Shown: positions 1 to 8,493, counted from the first letter of the stretch. The stretch: 37,404 nucleotides of DNA from an uncultured bacterium (GCA_945612775.1 CALZAF010000007.1:1-37404), one strand, 5' to 3'. Made by a program: numbers and translations. Notes: a model not told the origin generated them from the letters alone.

Positions 1-18
1 GACGAATAACAAAAAAAT

Positions 19-57
19 AACCGATTGGAATCCTCGATTTCCAGTCGGTTTTTTTTG
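19..57 (+). terminator. Intrinsic terminator of an upstream gene
   Basis: A 12-base arm at 19-30 (AACCGATTGGAA) pairs with 39-50 (TTCCAGTCGGTT) with one G-U pair, leaving an 8-nt loop, and runs into eight T residues from 49 on. It probably ends a plus-strand gene lying left of the window, since no complete gene in the window precedes it. Confidence 0.85.
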
Positions 58-67
58 CTTGGTGCGT

Positions 68-98
68 TTTCACGGCATGCAATTATTCATTACCTTTG
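68..98 (+). promoter_or_regulatory. Candidate promoter of the DUF554 gene
   Basis: TACCTTTG at 91-98 matches the Bacteroidetes -7 box TAnnTTTG, and TTTC at 68-71 lies 19 nt upstream as a poor -33 box. Only 5 nt separate the -7 box from the ATG at 104, so the transcript would be leaderless or nearly so. The -7 match is exact; the -33 match is weak. Confidence 0.4.
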
Positions 99-103
99 CC
101 TTT

Positions 104-784
104 ATGATAGGAACTATAGTCAATACAATAGCCATAGTGGCGGGAAGCATTTTGGGGACTTTGCTTCGCAGAGGTATCAAATCGAAGTATCAGGATGCCC
201 TGTTCTGCGCCATGGGTCTGGCGGCTCTCGTGATAGGATTGAAGGCCACCTTAACCTATCTGCCGCAGAGCCAATATCCTGTGCTTTTCATCGTTAGCCT
301 TGCCATTGGCTCACTAATAGGCACTCGGCTGGGGCTTGCCGACCGTTTTGCTCGAGCCACTTCGTCGGGAGATTCCAAGAATCTCGCCGAAGGCCTCACT
401 ACGGGCATTCTGCTCTACTGCATCGGCTCCCTGTCGATGCTCGGACCGGTTATCAGCGCTCTGCAGGGCGACAACACTTATCTCTACACCAACGCCACTC
501 TCGACTTCGTTACAAGCACTGTGCTTGCTTCGGCTTACGGAATTGGCATGATTTGGGCTGCACCGGTGCTTTTCTGCTGGCAAGGCGCTTTTTATCTCAT
601 AGCACGGCTGTCGCAGTCGGCTATAAGCGATGGACTCATTGCCGAACTCTCGATAGTGGGCGGCATTCTCATTATCGCTTCCGGACTCGCTTTGCTAAAA
701 ATTAAAGATTGCCGCGCTCTTAACATGTTGCCAAGCCTTTTGGTGCCTATCGTGTTCTACGCCATACTGTCGTGGCTGCCATAA
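104..784 (+). CDS. DUF554 family membrane protein (YdfK/YqgA type)
   Basis: A hydrophobic protein of about 226 residues with six to seven predicted membrane segments. The start MIGTIVNTIAIVAGSILG is the characteristic N-terminus of DUF554 proteins, and the glycine-rich segments near the middle and end (for example LSIVGGILIIASGLALLKI) also fit. Reading continues upstream to an ATG at 77 and a TTG at 59. The TTG lies directly behind the terminator at 19-57, and the family N-terminus favours 104. The family is usually annotated as a putative membrane or transport protein; no substrate is established and none can be inferred here. The gene stands alone, ends 29 nt from the convergent dipeptidase fusion gene, and has normal codon use for the window. 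Confidence 0.85.
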   Translation: MIGTIVNTIAIVAGSILGTLLRRGIKSKYQDALFCAMGLAALVIGLKATLTYLPQSQYPVLFIVSLAIGSLIGTRLGLADRFARATSSGDSKNLAEGLTTGILLYCIGSLSMLGPVISALQGDNTYLYTNATLDFVTSTVLASAYGIGMIWAAPVLFCWQGAFYLIARLSQSAISDGLIAELSIVGGILIIASGLALLKIKDCRALNMLPSLLVPIVFYAILSWLP

Positions 785-796
785 GCCGCACTCGCG

Positions 797-810
797 GGCG
801 CGAAAGCGCC
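797..810. terminator. Small GNRA hairpin between convergent genes
   Basis: GGCGC-GAAA-GCGCC, a perfect 5-bp stem with a GAAA tetraloop, fills the 29-nt gap between the stops at 784 and 814. No T-run follows on either strand, so its role in transcript end formation is inferred from position only. Confidence 0.3.
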
Positions 811-813
811 ACG

Positions 814-2664
814 TCACTTTGCCGCATCGCCTTCGGCAAGCACTCTGAAGAAATTTTCTCCCCAAAGTTTTGCTATATCGGCTTCGCTATAGCCCGCCTC
901 GATGAGTTTCATAGTCACATTCACGGCGTCGGCATCGTTTTCGAAGCCTGGCACACCGCCTCCGCCATCGAAGTCGGTGCCTATGCCCACGTGGTCGATG
1001 CCTGCCACCTTAACCATGTGATTGATATGGCTCACAAAGTCGTCGATTGTGGCATTCTTATCTTCGCGCAAAAATCCCGCATAAGCCACCGTCTGCACCA
1101 CTCCACCATGCGCTGCCAAAGCGCGAAGTTGATCGTCGGTTAGGTTGCGGTCGTTGTTGCAGAGAGCCCGTGCACCGGAATGTGAACAAAATACAGGCTT
1201 TTTCGACAGTCGAAGCACATCCCAGAATGTGCCTTCACTGGCATGCGAAAGGTCGATGAGTATGCCGTGCTTATTCATCTCCTTAACCACCTTTTTACCG
1301 AATTTTGTAAGTCCTTTATTGGCATCGGCAGTGTGCGACGACGAATTGCATATCTGATTATCATAGGTGTGCGACAGAGTGATATATCGCACGCCCTGTT
1401 TGCGGAATTGCTCTATTAGGCTGATGTCCTCACCAAGGCAAAGTCCGTTTTCCACGCCCAAGAAAAACGCTTTCTTTCCCTCGGCTTTCAACCGTTGAGC
1501 ATCGGCTTTAGTCTCGGCAATGCCACACACATCGCTGTAGCGCTCTACTTGTTCATTTATCGAGTCGAGCAGTTGATGCATGCGCCGGTTGCTGTTAGCA
1601 AATGTCTCTTCATTGAGTTTACGCGCCACGCGTACGGTTTTGCCATCCTTCTGCACCTTCTCATCGCTGCTCACAAATATTGCCAAAAACTGTGCATCGA
1701 GCAATCCGTCGCGCATCATAGGCACATTCACGCGGTTGCCGCAGCGTTTGCCGAGTTCTACTCCGTCCTCAAATTCGAGCGGGGCATCGGTGTGAGTGTC
1801 AACGCTAAGCATCTTGCCATGCATAGCCTTTGCCGTCTTATATAGGCGCGCCTCGCCGATGAAGAAGTCGAAGAGTCGATTCATATCCTCACTTTTGCCA
1901 TCAAATCCCTCGGGATGCCACTGCACACCGAGAATTCGGTGATTTGGATACATATCCACCGACTCCACTATGCTGTCGGTGCTATATGCTCCAACGTGCA
2001 ATCCCGGCGCTATATCGCGCGCCGACTGATGGTGCGAACTATTGACCGTAATCTCGGTCTTGCCCAATATTTTATATAGAATGTTCTCCTTATTGATAGT
2101 CACCGTGTGCAACGAGCGAACGCCATCCACACGCTGATGCGCATATTGCTGACCACGCTGCGAGGGAAAATCCTGATAAAGTGTTCCGCCGAAGCCCACA
2201 TTGATAACCTGGCATCCGCGGCATACGCCAAACACTGGAATATTGCGATTTTTTGCCAAATGTAGCAATGCCAGTTCAACCTCATCGCGCACCGAATCCA
2301 CGTCGCCAAGTTCGGGTATAGCTTCCTCGCCGTAATAGTCGGGCGCAATGTCGTCGCCACCAGTAAGCAGAACGCCATCGAGGGTCGATACCACCTGAGT
2401 GAGATATTCGAGCGACGCATTCGCTGCTATCACCACAGGCACGCCTCCTGCGCGAAGCACTGCATCAAGATAGGCTTTCGACACCGAATTTGTAGAGCTT
2501 CCAGTGGGCGTGATGCCAATTAGCGGAGCCGTATCTGCCTGTGGACTAAGCATTACTGCATCTATCTTGTTATAATACTGCGCCAATTTATCGCTAATCT
2601 GTGCTGTGGCATCATTTGCACTCATTAAAATCATAGCTAATACTCCTAAAAAAAGTTTGTTCAT
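814..2664 (-). CDS. Secreted fusion: class-I glutamine amidotransferase-like hydrolase (C26) plus membrane dipeptidase (M19)
   Basis: A 616-residue protein with a signal peptide (residues 1-22, MNKLFLGVLAMILMSANDAT then AQ). Residues about 45-275 are a peptidase C26/gamma-glutamyl-gamma-aminobutyrate hydrolase (PuuD-like) domain: LLTGGDDIAPDYYGE, nucleophile Cys148 in FGVCRGCQ, and His250/Glu252 in QWHPEG. Residues about 285-616 are a peptidase M19 (renal-dipeptidase-like) domain with the expected zinc ligands: His291/Asp293 in DTHTDAP, Glu405 in GVENG, His474 in DLSH, His495 in CSHSGARA, plus GIGTDFDGG near 562-568. Both active sites look intact. C26 enzymes cut gamma-glutamyl bonds and M19 enzymes cut dipeptides such as Cys-Gly, so sequential breakdown of gamma-glutamyl peptides outside the cytoplasm is a reasonable inference. 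The gene is transcribed alone from the promoter at 2766-2797. Confidence 0.9.
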   Translation of the reverse strand: MNKLFLGVLAMILMSANDATAQISDKLAQYYNKIDAVMLSPQADTAPLIGITPTGSSTNSVSKAYLDAVLRAGGVPVVIAANASLEYLTQVVSTLDGVLLTGGDDIAPDYYGEEAIPELGDVDSVRDEVELALLHLAKNRNIPVFGVCRGCQVINVGFGGTLYQDFPSQRGQQYAHQRVDGVRSLHTVTINKENILYKILGKTEITVNSSHHQSARDIAPGLHVGAYSTDSIVESVDMYPNHRILGVQWHPEGFDGKSEDMNRLFDFFIGEARLYKTAKAMHGKMLSVDTHTDAPLEFEDGVELGKRCGNRVNVPMMRDGLLDAQFLAIFVSSDEKVQKDGKTVRVARKLNEETFANSNRRMHQLLDSINEQVERYSDVCGIAETKADAQRLKAEGKKAFFLGVENGLCLGEDISLIEQFRKQGVRYITLSHTYDNQICNSSSHTADANKGLTKFGKKVVKEMNKHGILIDLSHASEGTFWDVLRLSKKPVFCSHSGARALCNNDRNLTDDQLRALAAHGGVVQTVAYAGFLREDKNATIDDFVSHINHMVKVAGIDHVGIGTDFDGGGGVPGFENDADAVNVTMKLIEAGYSEADIAKLWGENFFRVLAEGDAAK

Positions 2665-2665
2665 A

Positions 2666-2706
2666 TCGATGGTCGTTGTTTGTAGCTAAAACCAGGCCGC
2701 CATCGA
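2666..2706 (-). promoter_or_regulatory. Hairpin in the 5' UTR next to the dipeptidase start codon
   Basis: TCGATGG (2666-2672) and CCATCGA (2700-2706) form a 7-bp stem 1-2 nt upstream of the ATG at 2664. In the mRNA it could limit ribosome access. The stem is visible; a regulatory role is speculation. Confidence 0.25.
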
Positions 2707-2765
2707 GCAATTCGGGCATCAAATCGGCAAAAAAGCCAAATCCCCGCGCCCATGCAGCCCAACTA

Positions 2766-2797
2766 CAAAGATAACTAATTTTCCCACACCACGCAAA
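2766..2797 (-). promoter_or_regulatory. Bacteroidetes-type promoter of the dipeptidase fusion gene
   Basis: Read on the minus strand: TTTG (2797-2794), 20 nt, TATCTTTG (2773-2766), a full match to TTTG-N19/20-TAnnTTTG. The expected start near 2760 gives a 5' UTR of about 95 nt. The -33 box overlaps the end of the terminator of the upstream transporter gene. Confidence 0.7.
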
Positions 2798-2839
2798 GAA
2801 AAAAGATGCAGAACCCATCAGCGACAAGTTCTGCATCTT
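2795..2839 (-). terminator. Intrinsic terminator of the AspT/YidE-type transporter gene
   Basis: On the minus strand a perfect 12-bp stem (arms 2828-2839 and 2803-2814, AAGATGCAGAAC/GTTCTGCATCTT) with a 13-nt loop is followed by a T-rich run at 2804-2795. It lies 24 nt beyond the stop codon of the gene at 2863. Confidence 0.9.
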
Positions 2840-2862
2840 GATATAAATAACTATAGCTCTGG

Positions 2863-4539
2863 TTATGCGAGCAGTAGCACGAGCAACTGCGCGGAAACCA
2901 CGCGTAGGAACATAGTCAACGGATAAACTGTAGAGTATGCTACGGCTGGAGCATCGTTGTTAGCCACCTTGTTGGCATAAGCCAATGCTGGAGGGTCGGT
3001 AGATGCGCCCGAAAGCAAACCTGTGATGGTGAAGTAGTTGAGTTTGTAGCGATAGCGAGCCACAATGCCTACCACCAACATAGGAATCATAGTGATAAGG
3101 AAACCGTAGAGAACCCACATAGCACCTTGAGCGTTGAACACTGTAGCGGCGAAGTCCTTACCTGCCGCAATACCCACCGACGCCAAGAACAAGCAGATAC
3201 CTATCTCGCGCAACAGCAGATTGGCAGCACTTGTGGTGTAGGTCACCAGTTTAAGTTTATATCCGAAACGGCTCACCAAGATAGCCACTACAAGTGGACC
3301 ACCTGCGAGACCTAACTTCATAGGAACGCTCATGCCTGGCACGAAGATTGGAATTGAACCCAAAATAATACCCAAGAAGATACCCAAGAACATGGTGAAC
3401 ATGTTAGGTTCGTTCAAGCGGCGAAGTGAGTTACCCAACTTCTGAGCCAAACGGTTGATATCGTCAAGACCACCCACCACAGTGATGCGGTCGCCTATCT
3501 GCAAGCTCAAGTTTGGACGAGCAAAGAGATCCACACCGGCACGATTGACGCGAGTAGCGTTCAAGCGATAACCCTTGTGCAAGCGCAAGCTACCAAGTTT
3601 GCGACCCACATACTGGCTGTTGGTAACCACGATACGGCGCGAGAACACTTGAGTTTCGTCGGTTTCCCAGTCCATCTCAATCTTTGGACCCACAAACATA
3701 GTGAACGCCTCTTCATCCTGTTGCGACATTACCACGAGCAACTTATCGTTTACTTCAAGGATTGTGTCCGACTTAGGGATAATCAGGCTGCCATCCACCT
3801 TGCGCAGACGCGAAATCACAAAGTTGCGGTCAATCATTGAGTGGAAGCGCTTTACATCCACGCCGTTAATCAGTTTATTGGTCACCTCGATAGTGATAAC
3901 GTGTGGCTTCAAATAGCTATCTTCGCTATCTTCTTCGAAATTGCGGCTTTCTTCGTCAACCTTGATGCCGAAGAACACCTTAACCAAAATCATCGACAAT
4001 ATGATACCTACCACACCCAGAGGATATGCTGCGGCATAACCCATCGACATCGCTTCATTGAGCGCTACTGCCACTTCGCCCTTGGTTTCGAGCAAAGTCT
4101 GCTGAGCTGCACCGAGTCCAGGAGTGTTGGTCACAGCACCCGACAGAATACCCACCATATCAGTTATTCTAACGTTGCCCACGCCGTAATAGATGCATAG
4201 TGCCACCACGATGTTGAGGCCGATTAGCAACATTGCCAACCCGTTGAGCACCAAGCCGCCTTTCTTAAACGACGAGAAGAAACCTGGACCTACCTGCATA
4301 CCTATCGAGAAGATAAACAGGATGAGGCCGAACTCTCTGATAAAGTGTAGAACCTCAGCATTTACCGTCAACCCCAAATGGCCCAATAGGATACCCACAA
4401 AGAGCACGAATGTCGTACCCAGCGAGACCCCGAAAATCTTAACTTTACCCAAGATCACACCACAGGCTATGACCAATGCGTAAACCAAGATTGAATGGGC
4501 TATCGATGTGCCAGTAAACAAATCTACTATCCAATTCAT
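2863..4539 (-). CDS. AspT/YidE-family putative transporter with two central RCK_C domains
   Basis: A 558-residue inner-membrane protein built as membrane half, two soluble regulatory domains, membrane half. Residues about 15-190 and 380-558 each hold five or six hydrophobic segments and each carries the same signature: GILSGAVTNTPGLGAA at 130-145 and GLLSGASTDPPALAYA at 507-522, a clear internal duplication. Residues about 213-275 and 298-368 look like TrkA-C/RCK_C domains (for example ITVVGGLDDINRLAQKLG at the end of the second). This is the architecture of the aspartate:alanine exchanger (AAE) family, which includes AspT and E. coli YidE/YbjL. The substrate cannot be read from the sequence. 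It is a single-gene transcript with its own promoter and a strong terminator. Confidence 0.9.
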   Translation of the reverse strand: MNWIVDLFTGTSIAHSILVYALVIACGVILGKVKIFGVSLGTTFVLFVGILLGHLGLTVNAEVLHFIREFGLILFIFSIGMQVGPGFFSSFKKGGLVLNGLAMLLIGLNIVVALCIYYGVGNVRITDMVGILSGAVTNTPGLGAAQQTLLETKGEVAVALNEAMSMGYAAAYPLGVVGIILSMILVKVFFGIKVDEESRNFEEDSEDSYLKPHVITIEVTNKLINGVDVKRFHSMIDRNFVISRLRKVDGSLIIPKSDTILEVNDKLLVVMSQQDEEAFTMFVGPKIEMDWETDETQVFSRRIVVTNSQYVGRKLGSLRLHKGYRLNATRVNRAGVDLFARPNLSLQIGDRITVVGGLDDINRLAQKLGNSLRRLNEPNMFTMFLGIFLGIILGSIPIFVPGMSVPMKLGLAGGPLVVAILVSRFGYKLKLVTYTTSAANLLLREIGICLFLASVGIAAGKDFAATVFNAQGAMWVLYGFLITMIPMLVVGIVARYRYKLNYFTITGLLSGASTDPPALAYANKVANNDAPAVAYSTVYPLTMFLRVVSAQLLVLLLA

Positions 4540-4604
4540 TCTTTAAAACTTTTATAGTGAAACATTTAATATACTATTGTTGAATTGTCGGCTTTATTGA
4601 AATG

Positions 4605-4636
4605 CAAATTTAGACATTTTTTTGTAGGTCGGCAAC
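4605..4636 (-). promoter_or_regulatory. Promoter of the AspT/YidE-type transporter gene
   Basis: On the minus strand GTTG (4636-4633), 20 nt, TAAATTTG (4612-4605). The -7 box is perfect and the -33 box has one mismatch. The predicted 5' UTR is about 60 nt. The rest of 4540-4719 is AT-rich and shows nothing else convincing. Confidence 0.6.
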
Positions 4637-4719
4637 AATAAGTTTAAATTTGTTAAAGATTACGCTAATTTTTATATTTCGCCCCTATTTGCCGCCGTTT
4701 TTACGGGATGCCGCATGCA

Positions 4720-5379
4720 TCAGTCGGCAGCCATCACAATGTCGAAAATATCGGATGCGCGATGCACTATCTGGTCGGCATGATATTCGTTGAGCTCTTT
4801 CTCGCTGCGGAAGCCCCATGTAACGCCCACCGAATCGACGCAGGCGCGACGAGCTGTCTCCATATCCACGCCCGAATCGCCCACATAGAGCACCGAAGCC
4901 TTTGGCACAAGTGCCACGCTAAGGATATTGAACACTATCGATGGGTCGGGCTTCACATTCACCCCGTCCTGCTGACCTTGCACCGACACGAAATTTATGT
5001 CAGGAAAGAGGTGCGACACTATCTTCTCGGTTGCACGCTGATATTTGTTGGATGCTACAGCCAGCTTCACGCCTTCGTCCTGCAAGCGCACGAGCAAGTC
5101 CATTATGCCGTCGTAGGGCTTGGTGGCATCCACATTATGTTCGTCATAATATTCTTTGAAATCCTTTAGCAAACTGTCGATTGTGGCATCGTTGCGATTC
5201 TCTTCGGGGAGCGCCTTGCGTATGAGATTGCGCACGCCATTGCCCACAAAGAAGGGATAACTCGCCAAACTATGCGTGGGGAAACCATTTTTGCTCAATG
5301 CATAATTTGCCGCATGGCCCAAATCTTCAATAGAATTAATCAACGTGCCGTCGAGGTCAAAAATCACTAACTTTTTCAT
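4720..5379 (-). CDS. gph: HAD-family phosphatase, phosphoglycolate phosphatase-like
   Basis: A 219-residue cytosolic HAD hydrolase. Motif I is FDLDGTLINS (nucleophile Asp8, acid/base Asp10), motif II is AVASNK in the middle, and motif IV is YVGDSGVDMETARRA followed by GVTWGFRS, the typical Gph ending. A helical cap domain occupies about residues 15-80. Gph removes phosphate from 2-phosphoglycolate formed during DNA repair or oxygenation reactions, but members of this subfamily also act on other small phosphate esters, so the substrate is a family-level assignment. It starts 57 nt after the tamL stop with no promoter box between them, so it is probably the last gene of a tamL-gph transcript. 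Confidence 0.85.
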   Translation of the reverse strand: MKKLVIFDLDGTLINSIEDLGHAANYALSKNGFPTHSLASYPFFVGNGVRNLIRKALPEENRNDATIDSLLKDFKEYYDEHNVDATKPYDGIMDLLVRLQDEGVKLAVASNKYQRATEKIVSHLFPDINFVSVQGQQDGVNVKPDPSIVFNILSVALVPKASVLYVGDSGVDMETARRACVDSVGVTWGFRSEKELNEYHADQIVHRASDIFDIVMAAD

Positions 5380-5436
5380 AATTATAAATCTTAATTTCGG
5401 TTCTCTGTTTAATATTTCTGCCGCATGACTTAACCA

Positions 5437-7782
5437 TCAGAATGGATAGCCCACCGAGAAGTGGAAAGCTGAGTCGCGATTCCAGTTGGGATGAATCAGC
5501 GGCCATCTCACCTGTCCCGATGCTGGGTTATGCGCCTTCATACCCATATCCAAGCGCAGCAAGAAGTAGGTGAAGTCCATTCTTATGCCAAGTCCGTAGC
5601 TTAGAGCTATCTGCTCATAGAATTTATTGAACTTAAACACGCCTCCCGGCTGGTCTTCATATTCCCTGATGGTCCAGATGTTGCCAGCATCGATGAATGC
5701 GCCAAGTTCGAGCACCCAGAAGAGTTTCGCGCGATATTCCACATTGAGGTCAAGGCGAATATCGCCGCACTGATAGATGAAGCTATTCACCGAATTGGTG
5801 GCGAAGTAGCTTCCCGGACCAAGTGTGCGCACTCCCCAACCGCGAACGCTATTAGCACCGCCGGCATAGAATCGCTTTTCAAATGGCAGCACCTTGCTGT
5901 TGCCGTATGGCACTGCAGCACCAGCCCCCACGTGGAACGCTATGCTGCTTTTGGGGTTAAAACTATGGGTGTATGAGTAGTCGGCATCAAGTTTAACGTA
6001 TTGCGAATAGTTGATACCCACCACTTTATATGTTCCGTCCTCCTTACTCTGCCCTATCATGTTAGAGATGCCATAAAGCAAGTTGCCGGCAGTTTCGGCT
6101 GCCACACGAATGGTATATACGTCGGGCTGAAAGAGTTTGCGCATCATGTTGGCATCTTTCTTATTACTGTGATAATAAGAGTAACCCATGCGCATAATCA
6201 AGTGGTCCTCATAGGAATAGCGCAGCAATGGATTGCTGATGCTCTCTATGAAGCTGCTCTTACTCTTGGGCAGATTCACATAGTTGATATCTACAAGGTT
6301 GAATGTGTGGCGGGTCTTGTTGGCTCGCTCGCTCCACAGATATCGCCATCCGGCACCGGCTATCACACGGGTGTATTCGGGGCGTTCTTGATAGTTAAAG
6401 TTGGTGGTAAACTCGGTCTGGGCGAGGATTTTCTGCTTAAAGCTGCGTTTAAGGAATGGCGCCTTAAACTTAGGATAACGCAAACCTATCTCTGCCTGAT
6501 ATTCCGAGTAATTGTCGTTGATAAAACCTGTCAAATCGCCAGAAAGGCTCTCATAACTGGCTTTAAATTTGGCATTTAATGTTTCCGAACCGCCAAATAT
6601 GTTGCGGTGCTGATATCCCACGCCTACACCGAAGCCGAAGTCGCCCTCGGAGTTAGTGCCTTCGAGCGAGATCGACGCCGTTTGAGGCTTTGTACGCGAT
6701 AGCAGCACATAGGCATCAAGCCAAATCTTGCCATCGATTTCTCCTATAGGTATGAGCTCAACGTTCACAAATTTAACTATGCCCAGGCGGCCGAATGCCT
6801 CGTAGGTGCGGTCAACGTCTTTACTGTTATATTGCTTGCCTGGGTCGATAAAACAGCTTTCTTCGAGCACGCTTGCACGCAGATAGCGGTCCTCGCCGTA
6901 GTAAATACGGTAGCCATTGTGCCACACCAAGTCTTTCTCATCGAAATCGGTGCTATTGTGCATTGTGGCTGGATTATAACTGGTTACAAAGGTGACGTTT
7001 CGCACATAGAACGGGCGATGCGAGGTGTAGTATGGCATACTTTCGCTCAGATATGGCTTCATCAGATTCATGGTGAGGTTAACATTCTTCTCGCCAGCTG
7101 CTGTGTCGGCAGTGAATGTGATGTACTCCTTATTGAAAGCGAAATAGCCTTTATTGCGCAATCGTTCGCTGATGCCTTGGCGCTCTTCGTCGAGCAGATT
7201 GCGGTCGAACAGCGAATTTTGCTTCACCAAAAACAGTGCCGAGTCAGCCAAAATCAGTTCGCGAAGGGTGTCGTTGGGAATATTATAGGAAATCGACGAC
7301 ACGTAATGGGGCTCGCCGAAACTTACATTATAGGTCACCTTCATGCGTTTTTTGTCGAGATTGCCCACCGTGTCAACGGTTACCGTAGAGTTCATGTAGC
7401 CTTTGTTGGCCAATGCCGTTGAGAGTTGCTTCACGCTTGCCGATGTCAGCGCAGGGTCGTAGATTACTGGAGCGCTGCCCAAGCGGCGCACCCATTTGTT
7501 GAACCACTTGGTGCTGTCCTTGCCGCTAAGATTATAGAAAGCAAGCTGCAGACGCAAGCCGCCAAGCACCTTATGGTTAGGTATTTGGCGCAGATAGTTC
7601 ATCATTTCTGTGCTTTTGAGTGGGGCATCTTTTGAGTTGTCGGTGATATTTATCTTCACATCGTCGAGCAAGTATTTGCCTTCGGGCACGTGCTTGGTAG
7701 TGCTACAAGCCGACAGCAGCATAACGCACGCCGCCACTGCCAGCATCTTTGCCACCTTTATATAGTTGCTCATCTGTATCAT
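5437..7782 (-). CDS. tamL: TamL-type lipidated Omp85 outer-membrane protein
   Basis: A 781-residue BamA/TamA-superfamily barrel protein. It begins with a lipoprotein signal whose lipobox LLSAC places the acylated cysteine at residue 26 (23 if the second Met is used). POTRA-like modules cover roughly residues 35-360. The C-terminal region is a beta-barrel with the conserved L6-loop motif VRGW at 646-649, an FIDAGNIW strand, and a terminal aromatic residue (FHFSVGYPF) typical of outer-membrane barrels. A lipidated TamA variant called TamL is characteristic of Bacteroidetes and is usually paired with TamB for outer-membrane assembly; no tamB-like gene is in the window. An ATG three codons downstream (MSNYIK) is an equally plausible start. 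It has its own promoter at 7809-7840. Confidence 0.88.
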   Translation of the reverse strand: MIQMSNYIKVAKMLAVAACVMLLSACSTTKHVPEGKYLLDDVKINITDNSKDAPLKSTEMMNYLRQIPNHKVLGGLRLQLAFYNLSGKDSTKWFNKWVRRLGSAPVIYDPALTSASVKQLSTALANKGYMNSTVTVDTVGNLDKKRMKVTYNVSFGEPHYVSSISYNIPNDTLRELILADSALFLVKQNSLFDRNLLDEERQGISERLRNKGYFAFNKEYITFTADTAAGEKNVNLTMNLMKPYLSESMPYYTSHRPFYVRNVTFVTSYNPATMHNSTDFDEKDLVWHNGYRIYYGEDRYLRASVLEESCFIDPGKQYNSKDVDRTYEAFGRLGIVKFVNVELIPIGEIDGKIWLDAYVLLSRTKPQTASISLEGTNSEGDFGFGVGVGYQHRNIFGGSETLNAKFKASYESLSGDLTGFINDNYSEYQAEIGLRYPKFKAPFLKRSFKQKILAQTEFTTNFNYQERPEYTRVIAGAGWRYLWSERANKTRHTFNLVDINYVNLPKSKSSFIESISNPLLRYSYEDHLIMRMGYSYYHSNKKDANMMRKLFQPDVYTIRVAAETAGNLLYGISNMIGQSKEDGTYKVVGINYSQYVKLDADYSYTHSFNPKSSIAFHVGAGAAVPYGNSKVLPFEKRFYAGGANSVRGWGVRTLGPGSYFATNSVNSFIYQCGDIRLDLNVEYRAKLFWVLELGAFIDAGNIWTIREYEDQPGGVFKFNKFYEQIALSYGLGIRMDFTYFLLRLDMGMKAHNPASGQVRWPLIHPNWNRDSAFHFSVGYPF

Positions 7783-7808
7783 CCGATAATCTCTAAAAAA
7801 TCAGTGCA

Positions 7809-7840
7809 CAAAGTTAGCACTTTCTTGCATATTATTCAAA
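7809..7840 (-). promoter_or_regulatory. Promoter of tamL
   Basis: On the minus strand TTTG (7840-7837), 20 nt, TAACTTTG (7816-7809): a full consensus match 26 nt upstream of the tamL ATG, inside the 78-nt gap to ruvX. Confidence 0.7.
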
Positions 7841-7860
7841 TCCGCATCGCCGTAAGCGCA

Positions 7861-8283
7861 TCAAAAGCCGCCACTTTTGCTCTGCAGATAATCGTTGAGA
7901 ATGATTGTTGCCGCTATGCTATCTACGCGCGCCTTATCGCGGCGGTCGCTCTTCTTCATGCCGCCTTCTATCATAGCCCTATGCGCTAAAGTGCTCGTAA
8001 ATCGCTCATCGTACATCTCCACCGGGATATCGGGCAATTCCTTGGCAAGTCGCGCCACAAATGGCTTGATATACTGCATACTCTCCGACTGCTCTCCGTT
8101 CATCTGCTTGGGCAAACCTACCACTATCTTATCCACCGGTTCTCGAGCCACGTAGGCCTTGAGATATTGCATAAGCGTGTGCGTGGGCACCGTTTCGAGC
8201 CCATTTGCCACTATCTGAAGTATGTCGGTCACAGCTAATCCTGTGCGCTTGCGTCCGTAATCTATTGCTAATATTCGTCCCAT
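7861..8283 (-). CDS. ruvX: RuvX/YqgF-type putative Holliday junction resolvase
   Basis: A 140-residue RNase H-fold protein. MGRILAIDYGRKRTGLAVTD carries the first catalytic Asp; VVGLPKQMNGEQSES, DERFTSTLAHR and KARVDSIAATIILNDYL supply the remaining conserved acidic motifs. YqgF/RuvX proteins are implicated in 16S rRNA 5'-end processing and possibly in Holliday junction resolution. Reading extends nine codons upstream to 8310, but the family N-terminus begins at Met 8283, and a TAnnTTTG box sits between 8288 and 8295, which would exclude the longer start. Confidence 0.92.
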   Translation of the reverse strand: MGRILAIDYGRKRTGLAVTDILQIVANGLETVPTHTLMQYLKAYVAREPVDKIVVGLPKQMNGEQSESMQYIKPFVARLAKELPDIPVEMYDERFTSTLAHRAMIEGGMKKSDRRDKARVDSIAATIILNDYLQSKSGGF

Positions 8284-8287
8284 GTCA

Positions 8288-8295
8288 CAAAAGTA
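8288..8295 (-). promoter_or_regulatory. -7 box immediately before ruvX
   Basis: On the minus strand TACTTTTG lies 4 nt before the ATG at 8283, predicting a leaderless ruvX mRNA. A poor -33 element (ACTG, 8318-8315) is 19 nt upstream. Only the -7 box is a good match. Confidence 0.4.
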
Positions 8296-8414
8296 ATCAT
8301 TTTTTGCCATTAATCAGTATCAATCAGGCAGATTAAATATTCATATACGCCTTACTTTATATATATTTCTGCTGTTTCTGACACAAGAATTGCGCAAATT
8401 CCAAGAAAAAGGCG

Positions 8415-8422
8415 TAGATTTG
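8415..8422 (+). promoter_or_regulatory. Candidate -7 box of the secreted hydrolase gene
   Basis: TAGATTTG matches TAnnTTTG; ATTG at 8389-8392 is a possible -33 element at a slightly long 22-nt spacing. The 5' UTR would be about 65 nt. Confidence 0.4.
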
Positions 8423-8493
8423 CAGTCGAATTTGTCAATGTGACAGATTTTTAGCTATTATTTCAACTCTCCATACGCAAAAAAATTTTGAAT

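Noticed and set aside
6832..7422. A 196-codon plus-strand ORF antisense to tamL
   Set aside because: No promoter, no domain; it lies fully within a conserved gene on the other strand.
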